Shown: positions 8,963 to 18,587, counted from the stretch's first letter. The stretch: 64,000 nucleotides of DNA from Burkholderia sp. 4M9327F10 (GCF_005503145.1 NZ_SCNV01000005.1:1-64000); one strand, 5' to 3'. Made by a program: numbers and translations. The notes: a model not told the origin generated them from the letters alone.

Positions 8963-9961
8963 TCATCCGCTTTTGCGCATCGTCTGGTCATCCGGTGGCG
9001 AATGCTCCACGTTACCTGCGCGGGCCCGGTCTCCGGCCGCCCAACCCTCCGCATTCAGACAATCGTGCATAGCCGTGGCAGCGGTGGCGGCCTCCCCGAA
9101 GGCCACAGCGATCTGATCGAGACTATGCACCACGTCGCCGGCGGCATACAGACCGGCGACGGATGTCGCCATGTGTTGATCAACAATCAGGGTTCGGTCA
9201 GGCGCGTGGTCCGCGTTAAGGGACAAGGCGAGATCTGACCTTACCGTGTCTCCCAGCGCGGAGTAGACAGAATCGAACTCGTACTCCTTGCCAGAGAGCG
9301 TTTGGAGCGCAGCGATGCGGTCTCCCTCCATGCGTAGCGCGGGAATTCCCTCTTCGATCACGGTGACTCCGGCGGTTTTCAGTTTCTGGCGGTCTTCGTC
9401 AGAAAATGCAGCGCTGTGTCCAAGGGTAAACAGCGTCAGGTCCGCAGTGTAGGTGCGAATGAACAGCGCTTCTTTCACGGCCTCCGTGTCTTGCGCGATG
9501 ACTGCCACTTTCTTGCCGATTACCTCGTAGCCATCGCAAATGGGGCAATGGCGGACCAAGCCCCGGTGAACGGCGTCAACCAGCCCGGGAAAAGCGGGCT
9601 CGACGTCGATGACACCGGTGGCGAGCAGCACTTTTCTGGCCTGGATGCGTGTGGACTCGGTCAATGCAAGAAATGTTCGATCCTCCTGCATGCTGAGATT
9701 TTGCACGGTTCCGGCAACGATGCTAACCCCATAACGCGAAGCTTGTGCGCGCAGCCGCGCAAGCAGATCGGGGCCGGCGATACCGTCCGGATATCCCGGG
9801 CAGTTGTGGGAAAGGGGAATCACGGAGGCCCGGCTCTGGCCAGCATCAACGACTGTAATGCTGCGCCGAAAGCGAGCCAGATAGATCGCCGCGGTAAGTC
9901 CCGCCACCCCCGCACCGATCACCAGGCAATCGACGCTTTCTAACTCAAGTTCTTTACTCAT
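8963..9961 (-). CDS. Thioredoxin-reductase-like NAD(P)/FAD oxidoreductase
   Basis: 332 residues from an ATG at 9961 with GGGAGAAGA upstream. An N-terminal FAD-binding Rossmann motif ([14 protein letters not shown]), a redox-active Cys-Pro-Ile-Cys ([11 protein letters not shown], about residues 136-145) and the C-terminal FAD motif (GLYAAGDVV) define the TrxB-like class II fold. The NADP-binding sequence is less canonical than in true TrxB ([15 protein letters not shown]), so this may be a ferredoxin/bacillithiol-type or orphan reductase rather than the housekeeping enzyme. It is probably transcribed on its own. Confidence 0.82.
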   Translation of the reverse strand: MSKELELESVDCLVIGAGVAGLTAAIYLARFRRSITVVDAGQSRASVIPLSHNCPGYPDGIAGPDLLARLRAQASRYGVSIVAGTVQNLSMQEDRTFLALTESTRIQARKVLLATGVIDVEPAFPGLVDAVHRGLVRHCPICDGYEVIGKKVAVIAQDTEAVKEALFIRTYTADLTLFTLGHSAAFSDEDRQKLKTAGVTVIEEGIPALRMEGDRIAALQTLSGKEYEFDSVYSALGDTVRSDLALSLNADHAPDRTLIVDQHMATSVAGLYAAGDVVHSLDQIAVAFGEAATAATAMHDCLNAEGWAAGDRARAGNVEHSPPDDQTMRKSG

Positions 9962-10116
9962 TTTCTTCTCCCGAAGGGTATTGAGGGTTGGACGTGTCAC
10001 GGCCCGAGCGCAAACTTTGAGGTTATCGGGCGCGTTTTTGAAGCGTCTGGCGTTGACTCCAGGAATCCCTCAGGGTCCGCCGCCGTGCAATCAAAGCGGT
10101 TAACGACGCCGTGGCT

Positions 10117-11994
10117 TCAGTGCTGCGCTGCCTTCACGACGATCTGCGATTGCGCATCGCGTTCGATCCTTTCGAGCGTGGGTCGCGCGGTGGCAAAATC
10201 GGCGGGCGAGCAGACCTGCCTGCCGAAAGCGGTTCGCAGGTGGCGCGTCACCTGCAGAACGTTCGTGGAGGGGTCGAACACATATCGCGACCGGAAATCG
10301 AAAACCCCATCCTTGATGTCCGTGTTGTCAGGTACATCGACCACGCGAATCTCTTTCGGCAGGGTAATTTGGCCAACCTCATCGCATTCGCCGTCGGTAC
10401 AGAGATAGGGTTGCGTGCGGGTGCGCTCCGCGAGGTCGTTGTTCACCTGCGTCGCGATGCCGCCGGAGAGGCTCGTCAGGGCAGGCACGGCGGTCGTGCC
10501 GGTCGGCCAGACGACATCATCAAGGGTGCCGCGCAGCGTCGTGGTAAGCGGACCGGCGGTGGCGTCGACGTTGCCGGTCGTCAGCGTGGCAGTGCCGCGC
10601 AAACCCGTGAGCCGCAACCGGTTCGCCGCAATCTGGTCGCGCTGCTGCGCGCTCGCGAGCCGCAGGCTGGTGCGCTCGATTTCCGCGCCCCACCCCGCGT
10701 CTTCGACCCGGTATGCGAACGAGGTTGCGCCGCCGGACACAACATCGATCTGAAGGCGGGCCGTGCGCGAGAGCGGTTCAGTAGCGGGCGTACGCGATAG
10801 CGTGCCGTCATCGATGAGGACAGTCGGTCGGTCCATGTCCGCGAGCGGCAGGTAGCCGAACTCGACATTCGAGGTGGTGGTATCCGCGTAGGTGCCCAAC
10901 CCGGGCAACCACGTGATGACGTGATTGATCGCGCTTGCGCCATAGCCGGGTACCGACGGAAGCGTGTGCACGGAACCGAGACTGATCAGGGCAGGCTCGC
11001 TGCTAATGCCGACCGCCGCGAGGAGCGCGCCGTACAGAGCCACGTGGTCCTTGCAGTCGCCGTATCGGTTCGCGAGGATGTCGACCGCCTTGTGCGGGGC
11101 CGCCGGGCTCTGTCCCACGTACAGCGAAACATAGCGAACGTTCCGGCGCACCCAGTCGTATAGCGTTTTCGCCTTCGTGCGTGGATTGGCGTCCTGTTGC
11201 GTGAGTGATAGCGCAAGGTCGCGAATGGACGGGTCGTTGGCCGTGGCGTCGACCGCAGGTTCACGGTAGCTCGCAGCAAAAGCCGCGTAGTCGGGAAAGG
11301 TCGAGACCATTAGCCGGTCCCCATACGTCGCGTACCCGAGCGCACCGTTTTCAATACGATCGTAGTGCTCCCGGCTGTAATCGAACTCATACCGGGTTCG
11401 GCCGTGGGCGGTGACAGGCGATAACGCGGCATATCCGCGTGCGTCGGCGTAAAGTCTTTTGTCCGCCGGTAAATCGAAGATCAGCTTCTGGCTGTCGACC
11501 GGTCCCCGGTCCGGTTCGACGTAATAGCTGAACTGGCGCGCCACGACCGGTCGCGACTGCGTCTTGCGAAATCTCAGGTGTATGCGCGAGCCGGTGCCGA
11601 CGCCGGGAAAGATCACCGACCTCTGCCGGGCGTCCTGGAAGGTCGGTGCACCCCCGGAGCGTGGCGCCTGGATGTCGCGGACCTGACCCGGCGCTACCGG
11701 GTGCAGGATTCCGTTCCTGTCGATCGTGTAGGCCTCAAGTATTTCGACATGCGACATATTCTGGTCGAACCAGACATTGCGCTGCGCGATGTCCTCGATG
11801 CCGGCCGCGGTATTTGCCCGCACCGTCGTGTTGTCGTCTTCCGCCACGGTGCCGTCCTCCGCCACGACGAAAACGTGCACATCGCTTTCAATAGTGGAGG
11901 GCGCGGCCGGATTTCCGCTTTCATCAGCATATACGGTGGGTGCGCTGGCGATCGCGAGCACGCAGACGACGAGAAGGGAGCGCATGATGTTCAC
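10117..11994 (-). CDS. Exported DUF3857 / transglutaminase-like protein (paralog 2)
   Basis: 625 residues from GTG at 11994, or 622 from ATG at 11985; a signal peptide follows either. The GTG overlaps the TGA of the upstream mntH gene (GTGA), pointing to translational coupling. Domain order and length match the gene at 4464-6341: DUF3857-like N-terminus, transglutaminase-like core with Cys in RYGDCKDHVALYGALL, His in INHVITW and Asp in YADTT, then a beta-rich tail. The paralogs are clearly homologous along their full length but well diverged, so the duplication is old or they arrived separately. Confidence 0.85.
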   Translation of the reverse strand: MNIMRSLLVVCVLAIASAPTVYADESGNPAAPSTIESDVHVFVVAEDGTVAEDDNTTVRANTAAGIEDIAQRNVWFDQNMSHVEILEAYTIDRNGILHPVAPGQVRDIQAPRSGGAPTFQDARQRSVIFPGVGTGSRIHLRFRKTQSRPVVARQFSYYVEPDRGPVDSQKLIFDLPADKRLYADARGYAALSPVTAHGRTRYEFDYSREHYDRIENGALGYATYGDRLMVSTFPDYAAFAASYREPAVDATANDPSIRDLALSLTQQDANPRTKAKTLYDWVRRNVRYVSLYVGQSPAAPHKAVDILANRYGDCKDHVALYGALLAAVGISSEPALISLGSVHTLPSVPGYGASAINHVITWLPGLGTYADTTTSNVEFGYLPLADMDRPTVLIDDGTLSRTPATEPLSRTARLQIDVVSGGATSFAYRVEDAGWGAEIERTSLRLASAQQRDQIAANRLRLTGLRGTATLTTGNVDATAGPLTTTLRGTLDDVVWPTGTTAVPALTSLSGGIATQVNNDLAERTRTQPYLCTDGECDEVGQITLPKEIRVVDVPDNTDIKDGVFDFRSRYVFDPSTNVLQVTRHLRTAFGRQVCSPADFATARPTLERIERDAQSQIVVKAAQH

Positions 11995-13298
11995 GACAAC
12001 GGAAGCGTCACTCCGACGGTTTGCAGGAGCAGAATCGCATTAAGCGACAGGACCACAGTGGCTGCGATCGTGGCCAATATGGTCGTGAACGCGCGGTTCC
12101 TGTGAATGCCCATGATATCCCGCTGGGCGCTGAACCATACCAGCGCCGTCATCGGAAACGGCAACGCCAGACTCAGCACGACCTGACTAATAACCAGCGC
12201 ATTGGTCGCGTTCGCCCCGAAACCGACAACGGCAAAACTGGGCACCATTACCACAACTCTCCGTATCCAGAGCGGGATACGAAAGCCAATAAAGCCTTGC
12301 ATAATCATCTGGCCGGCCATCGTGCCCACGACTGAGCTCGATATCCCGGACGCGATGAGCGCCAGGAGGAAAATGCCCGCAGCACCGATGCCCAGCAGGG
12401 GTCCCAATGTATGGTACGCCGTTTCGATTTCGGCGACGTCGCGATGTCCCTCGTGAAATGCTCCGGCGGCCATGATGACCATCGCCATATTGATGAGACC
12501 TGCGGTTGACAGCGCGATGATGACCTCGAGGTTCGAATATGCCAACAGCGTGGCGCATTGTGCGTCTGTCTTTGGGCGCACGCGATTCTGGGTCAGCCCA
12601 GAATGGAGAAACAATGCATGTGGCATCACTGTCGCACCGACAATGCCGACGGCAATCGTGAGAGCCGCAGAATCCGGAAGGCGCGGCGAGAACGTATGCA
12701 CGAAGATGGCTGGCCAGGCGATCGGTACGATGAATAGCTCGGCCAGGTACGACAGGCCAATTACGCCGACCAGCCCACCAATTGCGAGTTCGAGTGGGCG
12801 GAAACCAGCGCGCTCGAACAGCAGAAGCGCATAGGTCACGAGCGCGGTGACAACCATGCTGACCAGCAGCGGCATGTGAAACAACAGTGACAGGCCGATT
12901 GCTGCGCCCAGAAACTCGGCCAGATCTGTTGCCATTGCGGCCACCTCGCTCATCCCCCACAAGAGGAGCACGAGCGGCCTGGGGAAGTGGTCACGGCAAA
13001 GTTCTGCGAGGTTTCTCCCGGTGACGATCCCGAGCTTTGCGGAGAGCGCCTGAAACAGCATTGCGATGAGATTTGCCAGCAGGACGACCCAGAGGAGCAT
13101 GTAGCCATACTTCGCGCCAGCCTGGATGTTCGTCGCGAAGTTCCCAGGGTCCATGTAGGCGATCGAGACGACTACTGCCGGGCCGAAAAATGGCAGAAGG
13201 ACTCGAACGCCTCTGCCTTCGAGTCGCTCCCGTATCGCCAGCGTCGCTCGCTTCGTCAGCGTCGCGCGCGCGTCTTTTTCACGAGCACGGTCGTCCAT
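11991..13298 (-). CDS. mntH: Nramp-family divalent metal transporter
   Basis: 435 residues, about eleven membrane helices. It has the Nramp metal-site motifs Asp-Pro-Gly-Asn in helix 1 (AYMDPGNFATN) and Met-Pro-His in helix 6 (TVMPHALFLHSG). MntH-type Nramp proteins import Mn(II) or Fe(II) with protons. The ATG follows TGGAGTGGCA. Its stop overlaps the start of the exported DUF3857 protein, so metal uptake and that envelope protein are made together. No MntR or Fur box that I can identify precedes it. Confidence 0.88.
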   Translation of the reverse strand: MDDRAREKDARATLTKRATLAIRERLEGRGVRVLLPFFGPAVVVSIAYMDPGNFATNIQAGAKYGYMLLWVVLLANLIAMLFQALSAKLGIVTGRNLAELCRDHFPRPLVLLLWGMSEVAAMATDLAEFLGAAIGLSLLFHMPLLVSMVVTALVTYALLLFERAGFRPLELAIGGLVGVIGLSYLAELFIVPIAWPAIFVHTFSPRLPDSAALTIAVGIVGATVMPHALFLHSGLTQNRVRPKTDAQCATLLAYSNLEVIIALSTAGLINMAMVIMAAGAFHEGHRDVAEIETAYHTLGPLLGIGAAGIFLLALIASGISSSVVGTMAGQMIMQGFIGFRIPLWIRRVVVMVPSFAVVGFGANATNALVISQVVLSLALPFPMTALVWFSAQRDIMGIHRNRAFTTILATIAATVVLSLNAILLLQTVGVTLPLS

Positions 13299-13579
13299 TC
13301 ATTGCCACTCCAGCTATGTCCAACGCAAAACCGTTCCGCCACCCGGCCGCAGCATCACTTTGAGCACGAACAGCATGACGCAGCCGGAACATCGCCAGAG
13401 TTGCCATGCGCCTGGTTCGGACGACGAGCACCTCCCAGACACCTGAGTCGAGCGATGCGCGCAGCACCCGGGTTACGAGTTGCAGTGGGCGCGGGTGCAA
13501 CCAGGACGTCATCGCAGCCGTCCTTGACCGCCGGGCGTGGCTTCGCCGGATCGTGCGGCGCGAAGGCCTCTGTACTCCA

Positions 13580-13978
13580 CTACTTGGCGCTGTGCTTTGC
13601 CTGCCACTTCGTCATGTACGCAATTTCCTCATCCTGCGCCTTGACGATGTTTCTGGCCAGCCGCTTCATGTCCGGGTCCTTGCCATATTTTAGTTCGACC
13701 TCCGCCATGCTGACCGCACCCTTGTGATGGGGAATCATGTGGGCCACGAAGTCCTTGTCGGCGTCGCCCGTGTATGAAGGCGCGCTCATATCCTTCATCA
13801 TTTTCTGGTCCGCGTCCTTGAAGGCCTGCGTTGACGGGCCCGACCGGGCATCTGTCGAACCGGACATACTCATTGCCGGCATCGACGCGCCCTGCTGCGC
13901 GTTGACGGGCAGAGCGGCGCCAGCAAATACAAAGCCAGCACAAAGGCAAAGGGCACGAAGCGCGTGAAGGTTTTTCAT
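13580..13978 (-). CDS. DUF305 periplasmic metal-associated protein
   Basis: 132 residues. The ATG at 13978 has AAGGAG seven bases upstream and opens a signal peptide (cut near PVNAQQ). The mature part starts Met-rich (SMPAMSMSG) and ends with the DUF305 core HMIPHHKGAVSMAEVEL and an Asp-Glu-Glu-Ile-x-x-Met-x-x-Trp motif. DUF305 proteins are often encoded with copper resistance genes and some bind copper. It follows the permease by 23 bp on the same strand, so they form a pair. Confidence 0.85.
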   Translation of the reverse strand: MKNLHALRALCLCAGFVFAGAALPVNAQQGASMPAMSMSGSTDARSGPSTQAFKDADQKMMKDMSAPSYTGDADKDFVAHMIPHHKGAVSMAEVELKYGKDPDMKRLARNIVKAQDEEIAYMTKWQAKHSAK

Positions 13979-14001
13979 CTTGAAACTCCTTGTGGAAAAA
14001 A

Positions 14002-15207
14002 TCATTCCGAGTGACTACGATGTTGATGCTGCGCATGGTCATGCGAGCCGCGGTGTCCGTCTGCAGCGTGGTCGTGCTCACCGTCTTCCATCATCCTCAT
14101 CATCTCAGGGCCGCCGGTCCTGAAAAATACGGCCGTCAGGACGAGGAAGACGGCACCAAAGACGATGTCGAGCACGGCGGTGTAGTTGAAGGTTATCGCC
14201 GCGTCGACGACTGCTGTATGCCGCTGCGTCGGGACCCATCCGAGCGACTGGAACAGCGCTTCGACCACGAGTGCCGCTGAAACCATCGCAAGATAGAAGG
14301 TCACAGAAAGGAACACCGTCATCCGGCCGCCGTAGTACTTCCTGTAGATGTTGAGGATGGGAAGAATGATGAGGTCGCCGAAGATGAAAGAAGCGACACC
14401 GCCGAAGCTGATACCGCCGTTCCACAGTACTGCGGCGAGCGGCACGTTACCCACAGAGCAGGTAAACGACGCAACCGCAATCAACGGGCCGACAAACGCG
14501 CCCCAGATCATTGCCGCCGTTGGATGGCTGACGAGAAAAAACTTCTGCCAGAAGCTGTCCGGCACCCAGGCGCCGAGCGCGCCTGCGATGAGCAACCCGA
14601 TGCCGATGTCGCGCCACAGCATTGACCAGTTCATTACGTAGCTGTGGCTGATTGCTATCCACCCGTCTCTGGATGATAGACGTTGCTTCCAGGTTCCGTG
14701 CTGGCCCATCGACATGGCCGCATGACCTTCCATGCTGCCGGCGATACCTTTGTCCGCCTGCTCGATAGCTTCGCTTTTCAGCGCATCCTTGAGAAAGAAC
14801 CGGAAGAGCAGTACCAGAACGACAATCATGATCGGGCCACCGATGAACTCAGCGGCTGCGAACTGCCAGGAAATCAGGACCCACATCAATACGCCGAGTT
14901 CGAGTACTAGATTCGTCGCCGCGAACTGGAACGCCATCGCTGAAGTGAAATCGCCGCCTTTTCGCACGATCGACCGCGCCATTGCGACCGCTGCATACGA
15001 ACATGAGGACGACGCGGCGCCGAGCAGACTGGCGAAAGTCAGCGACCGTGGCGACGCGTCAGGCAGAAGCTTCGACATCTCGGACTTCGAGACCACGACT
15101 TCAATCACGGCAGAGAACAGGAAGCCCAGACTCAATCCCCAGAAAATCTGCCATAACATGGTGAAGCCCATCCAGAGGGCATGACCCAGGGCAGTGACAA
15201 TCTGCAT
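14002..15207 (-). CDS. ArsP/DUF318-type permease with His-rich tail
   Basis: 401 residues with eight or more helices. The segments GAASSSCSYAAVAMARS and SFTCSVGNVPLAAVLW, each with a conserved Cys, mark the ArsP_1/DUF318 permease family. The C-terminal 30 residues form a His/Asp tail, suggesting metal contact. AGGAG precedes the ATG. It lies between a copZ remnant with a CueR-type promoter and a DUF305 gene on the same strand, so a copper or related metal cargo is a reasonable inference; family members with known function export organoarsenicals. Confidence 0.8.
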   Translation of the reverse strand: MQIVTALGHALWMGFTMLWQIFWGLSLGFLFSAVIEVVVSKSEMSKLLPDASPRSLTFASLLGAASSSCSYAAVAMARSIVRKGGDFTSAMAFQFAATNLVLELGVLMWVLISWQFAAAEFIGGPIMIVVLVLLFRFFLKDALKSEAIEQADKGIAGSMEGHAAMSMGQHGTWKQRLSSRDGWIAISHSYVMNWSMLWRDIGIGLLIAGALGAWVPDSFWQKFFLVSHPTAAMIWGAFVGPLIAVASFTCSVGNVPLAAVLWNGGISFGGVASFIFGDLIILPILNIYRKYYGGRMTVFLSVTFYLAMVSAALVVEALFQSLGWVPTQRHTAVVDAAITFNYTAVLDIVFGAVFLVLTAVFFRTGGPEMMRMMEDGEHDHAADGHRGSHDHAQHQHRSHSE

Positions 15208-15324
15208 CGCAAACTCCTGCGTGAGGGGTTCTCTACGAGCGACCTCAGGCTATCGAGGCACATCATGAGGTGATTTCCGTACCTTCATGACGTTGATCAG
15301 CTTAAGGGTGACCTCGTCATCCCG

Positions 15325-15645
15325 TTATAGACGCGTTGGACGAACCAGGGGCGTGGATATTTTCGACTTGAGCCACGCGCCCGATTGTGCGCGGAGCAAC
15401 AGCGTGCAAATGATAACCACATTCCGGCTTCCCCTCGGACGATATGATTGCGCGTGGACCGTTGGGTGAAATTCCACCGCTTTAATCGCAGCGACAACGC
15501 TTGCCTCAGGCAAGGCAGAATCGACTTTCACGATTTTCGTGGTGACGTCTGTTTCCAGAGTCGTTGCCGGTCGAGATGGCGACCGCATTCGCAATCGAAT
15601 TGACGCACCGGCTCATGACATGTCTCTAACTTCGAGTTCCCCGCT
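15325..15645 (-). pseudogene. Frameshifted copZ-like HMA chaperone remnant
   Basis: Reading leftwards from about 15640, ELEVRDMS is the start of an HMA fold; the next frame gives CVNSIANAV (helix after the metal site) and a third frame segment gives TTKIVKVDSALPEASVVAAIK, the C-terminal half. The metal-binding Cys-x-x-Cys region around 15616 is damaged and frame is lost twice. The pieces align with the intact copZ at 30815-31012 in order. A CueR-type promoter lies just upstream (15673-15703), so this was the first gene of a metal-induced operon leading to the permease. Confidence 0.75.
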
Positions 15646-15672
15646 TTCCTCCGGTCGCAAGTCAGAACTTTC

Positions 15673-15703
15673 AGCATGGGCGTTCCCACGGCGGGAAGGT
15701 CAA
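15673..15703 (-). promoter_or_regulatory. CueR-type promoter/operator
   Basis: On the minus strand: -35 TTGACC, a 19-bp spacer holding the dyad halves ACCTTCCC and GGGAACGCC, then -10 CATGCT. Overlong 19-20 bp spacers with this dyad are the mark of MerR-family copper regulators. The -35 and left half-site equal those at 31047-31077. It would drive the copZ remnant and the permease/DUF305 pair. Confidence 0.75.
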
Positions 15704-16168
15704 GACGAAGCGGCATTTCGCCACGGTTTGCGCCATTGCCTGGTCAGTGCACGTTCGGATGAAATTGCTCGTAGCAAGACACGGACCTGCGTTCCCTGCG
15801 AGCTTGTGTTGACGTCACTTTTTGCAGGCTCGACGACTGCATATTTCGGCGATTCAACCGAAGACGGACGCCCAGGAACCCGTGGGCGCCCCAATCTTGC
15901 GCAGGGATTGGCCGGAACCGCCGCCGCCAAAATTCGGGAATGCTCCAGGAAAAAGCTGGAGAGATTGAGGCTTCTTCGCGTGTCGGGTCAATGTTGGCAG
16001 CCACGCTGAACGCTTTCGCGACATCCTCGAATGTTCGTCCTGAACTCCCGCAACCACGTCGGATTGGCATGCACACCACCCTCGACTTCGCCTATCGGTA
16101 AAGGCGCCTACGATCGGACAGCGGATGTGCAGTGATAGACTCGCTGCCAAACTACAAATCGCTAACCT
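15704..16168. other. Intergenic, no gene supported
   Basis: About 465 bp upstream of both the leftward copper promoter and the rightward nuclease gene. Open frames here are overlaps of the coding region to the right read backwards or lack starts. Confidence 0.5.
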
Positions 16169-17428
16169 ATGAACAGTCTCCACACGCTGATCGAGCACTG
16201 GAAGTCCGACCCCGCGGGGACGTTCCAGACTTGGTTTCTCTGGCCTGAACGGCTCAAGAATTTTCGTTCCATCCGCCAAGGAATACGGCAGGTCGTCAAG
16301 GAAATCAACGCTGGCGCCTTCGGAAACGCTTATCGGGGCTCCTCGCTCGAAACCGTCGTCGCCTCGATCGCGGAGCAGCGCCAGATATTCAGGGGCGCAG
16401 ACCACGCGTTCCTGTGGAAACCCAAGCTGCGTATCCCCGACATTTACGAGAATCCAGTGAACCAGCGTGCGTTCGGGAAAGCGCTGGACGCGTGCGATTG
16501 CTGTAACGAGGCAGATGAAGTTCTCGAGGCAATCCGGATACTGGACTCGCACGCGATCAAGGGTCTGGGGCCGGCTGTCGCCAATCTGCTGTATTTCATT
16601 CACCCCACACACGTCAGTCCGTTCAACACCGCGATTGTGCGAGGCTTCAACGCGGTGACTCGAGCGAACGTGAAACTCGGGCGCTGGGACCACTATCTGT
16701 CGATGCGACAAGGCATCCTGGAGTTGAACCGCGAGCATCGGTCACTCCTCTCCAACGATCTCGGTGCGATTGCAGGGTTCCTGTTCGATGTCGGCATGGA
16801 TCGGTATCCGCTGCCCCCACCAGTCGACGACACTGTGTCGGGCCAGGCTTGGCTGAAGGATCTGGAGGCCGTTCGCGCGCAATCAACCACGCTTGCCAGG
16901 CAACTCGAAGCGAATCAGCAGCAGGACGCGACCCATACCGAGGTTCAGGGCTGGTTACGCGATCTGGGTCACTCGCTCGGGTACAGGGTCTGGATTGCAA
17001 CCAATGACCGCTCGCGTTCCTACGCAGGCGGAAAGCTTGTTGACGGCTGCATAACGGAACTGCCCGCATCGCTCAGCATTAGTGGGGCGGACACGGTGCC
17101 ACTCATCGACGTCATCTGGCTGCATCCGGATCAGACCGTGGTCGCCGCATTTGAGGTCGAGCATACGACATCCATCTACTCGGGCATCGTTCGCCTGCTC
17201 GATCTGGCGCTCGGTTCGGTCACGCCCGCGCAGAGGCACCTATACCTGGTTGCGCCCGACGCGCGAGAAGCGGATGTGCGCAGCCAGCTTGCCCGACCAG
17301 CGTTTTCACGCGTTACGGAACTGGGCATCAAATATTTGCCGTACGGTGCACTCAAGGAGCACCGTGAAAACATCGCCCGCTTCGGCGCGGGTATGAAACC
17401 GATTGAGGCCATTGCGAGGATGCTTTGA
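16169..17428 (+). CDS. Putative nuclease: HhH-like N-domain plus PD-(D/E)XK-like C-domain
   Basis: 419 residues, not a member of a family I can name. Residues about 125-160 (IKGLGPAVANLLYFIHPTH, then FNTAIVRGF) resemble the helix-hairpin-helix region of DNA glycosylases. A coiled linker follows (about 225-255). The C-terminal half has a beta-alpha core with DVIWLHPDQTVVAAFEVEHT, where Asp and Glu-x-Glu resemble the PD-(D/E)XK nuclease site with the Lys replaced. No signal peptide, no partner methylase. A role in restriction or repair is plausible but inferred. The ribosome site is weak. Confidence 0.65.
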   Translation: MNSLHTLIEHWKSDPAGTFQTWFLWPERLKNFRSIRQGIRQVVKEINAGAFGNAYRGSSLETVVASIAEQRQIFRGADHAFLWKPKLRIPDIYENPVNQRAFGKALDACDCCNEADEVLEAIRILDSHAIKGLGPAVANLLYFIHPTHVSPFNTAIVRGFNAVTRANVKLGRWDHYLSMRQGILELNREHRSLLSNDLGAIAGFLFDVGMDRYPLPPPVDDTVSGQAWLKDLEAVRAQSTTLARQLEANQQQDATHTEVQGWLRDLGHSLGYRVWIATNDRSRSYAGGKLVDGCITELPASLSISGADTVPLIDVIWLHPDQTVVAAFEVEHTTSIYSGIVRLLDLALGSVTPAQRHLYLVAPDAREADVRSQLARPAFSRVTELGIKYLPYGALKEHRENIARFGAGMKPIEAIARML

Positions 17429-17518
17429 AGTGCGGTCAACGTGAACGACGCTCAATACCATGTGTCGCAATTGCGCGATTACGAGCGGCTTTGCAGTCAG
17501 GCCTGACCGGCGACGACG

Positions 17519-17650
17519 CCGGAGCAGCCAGGAGTTGGTCCAGGCTCAACGTGACGACATTGTGCCGTCGGTAAATGCCGTCTACCCGTCACGCCGAGCG
17601 ACGATCGGGACCAATCGGCCGCGCTTCAACGGCACCAGCCGGGGGCGAGA
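17519..17650 (+). pseudogene. DUF4148 C-terminal remnant
   Basis: The frame reads SSQELVQAQRDDIVPSVNAV then YPSRRATIGTNRPRF, which is the DUF4148 core and its NDYPPSAATIARNRARF tail in degenerate form. No signal peptide or start belongs to it. It overlaps no other real gene and ends before the leftward methyltransferase. Confidence 0.6.
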
Positions 17651-17732
17651 CATTGCCCCCGACACCGTGACAGCGCACACGCAAGTACGTTGGCATCGAT
17701 CAACTCCGGTGTCGGCGTCATCCGTAACGACA

Positions 17733-18587
17733 TCAATTCCCCGGCTTTATGAAACGCAGGGTCATGTCGTCACTCTCACCGATTGCAAGATACTTTGCCC
17801 GGTCCTTGTCGCCCAGCTTCAGCGTTGGCGGCAAGTACCAGACGGGATAGCTACCGTCGTCTTTTGGGTTGGCATTGGTTTCGGACGTACCGGCCAGCAC
17901 GAAGCCTGCGTGCCGCGCCGCGCGGATTGCATAGTCTTGCGGAACGCGTCCCTTTGTGATCGCGTCGGCGACGCTTTCGCCTGCCTTGGCCCGATGCTCG
18001 ACGATGCCCAGCACTCCGCCCGGCTTCAGTACCTGATAGGCAGACAGGAAGAAGCGTTGCACGATCGCGTCCGTTGTCTCGTTATGCGCGTTGGAGTAGA
18101 CGAAGTCATGGAGATTGAGGAACGTCACCACCATGTCGGCAGATTCCGGGCCGCCGAGCGGCATGTATTCCGGAGGCTCGAAGGCCGTCGTCGCAACGTT
18201 TCCATAGAGATCCGGATTGTCCGAAAGCTTTTTCCCGTACATGCCGGCCATCTTGCGGAAAAATGGATTGACACTTGTTGCGGGCGGCGTAGCCTCAATC
18301 AGTTGTCCATGTTCTTTCAGAAAGGGGGCGAGAATCTCGGTGTACCATCCTCTGCCGGGCAGGACCTCAACCACCCTCATGTCGGGCTGGATGCCAAAAA
18401 ATTCGAGTGTTTCGACCGGATGTCGATATTTGTCCCGAAGCCTGAACGCGGGCGTTCGCTGTGAACCGCCGATTGCTGCCTTCAATGCCTGATCGACGCC
18501 TTTGGGGGTTTCGGCGAAGGCGATCGCCATGGGCGCCGATGCAATCAACATCGCGAGTGTCAGTGTTATTTCCGATTTTAGCTTCAA
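17733..18587 (-). CDS. Exported SAM-dependent methyltransferase-like protein
   Basis: 284 residues from a TTG at 18587 behind GGGAG. It begins with a signal peptide (cut near AFAET), then a class I methyltransferase fold: VVEVLPGRGWYTEILAPFL (motif I, with Pro-Gly-Arg-Gly in place of the usual Gly-x-Gly-x-Gly), DMVVTFLNLHDF (motif III region) and LKPGGVLGIVEHRAKAGES. SAM is not available in the periplasm, so exported members of this family may have lost methylation or bind another ligand. Nothing next to it indicates its role. Confidence 0.75.
   Translation of the reverse strand: MKLKSEITLTLAMLIASAPMAIAFAETPKGVDQALKAAIGGSQRTPAFRLRDKYRHPVETLEFFGIQPDMRVVEVLPGRGWYTEILAPFLKEHGQLIEATPPATSVNPFFRKMAGMYGKKLSDNPDLYGNVATTAFEPPEYMPLGGPESADMVVTFLNLHDFVYSNAHNETTDAIVQRFFLSAYQVLKPGGVLGIVEHRAKAGESVADAITKGRVPQDYAIRAARHAGFVLAGTSETNANPKDDGSYPVWYLPPTLKLGDKDRAKYLAIGESDDMTLRFIKPGN

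Noticed and set aside
15854-16738. 294-residue minus-strand open frame
   Set aside because: It overlaps the well-supported plus-strand nuclease gene at 16169-17428, has no recognisable domain and reads as a GC-rich antisense frame.
17460-18464. 334-residue plus-strand open frame read as one gene
   Set aside because: Only its first 60 codons resemble anything (DUF4148). The rest is antisense to the methyltransferase at 17733-18587.
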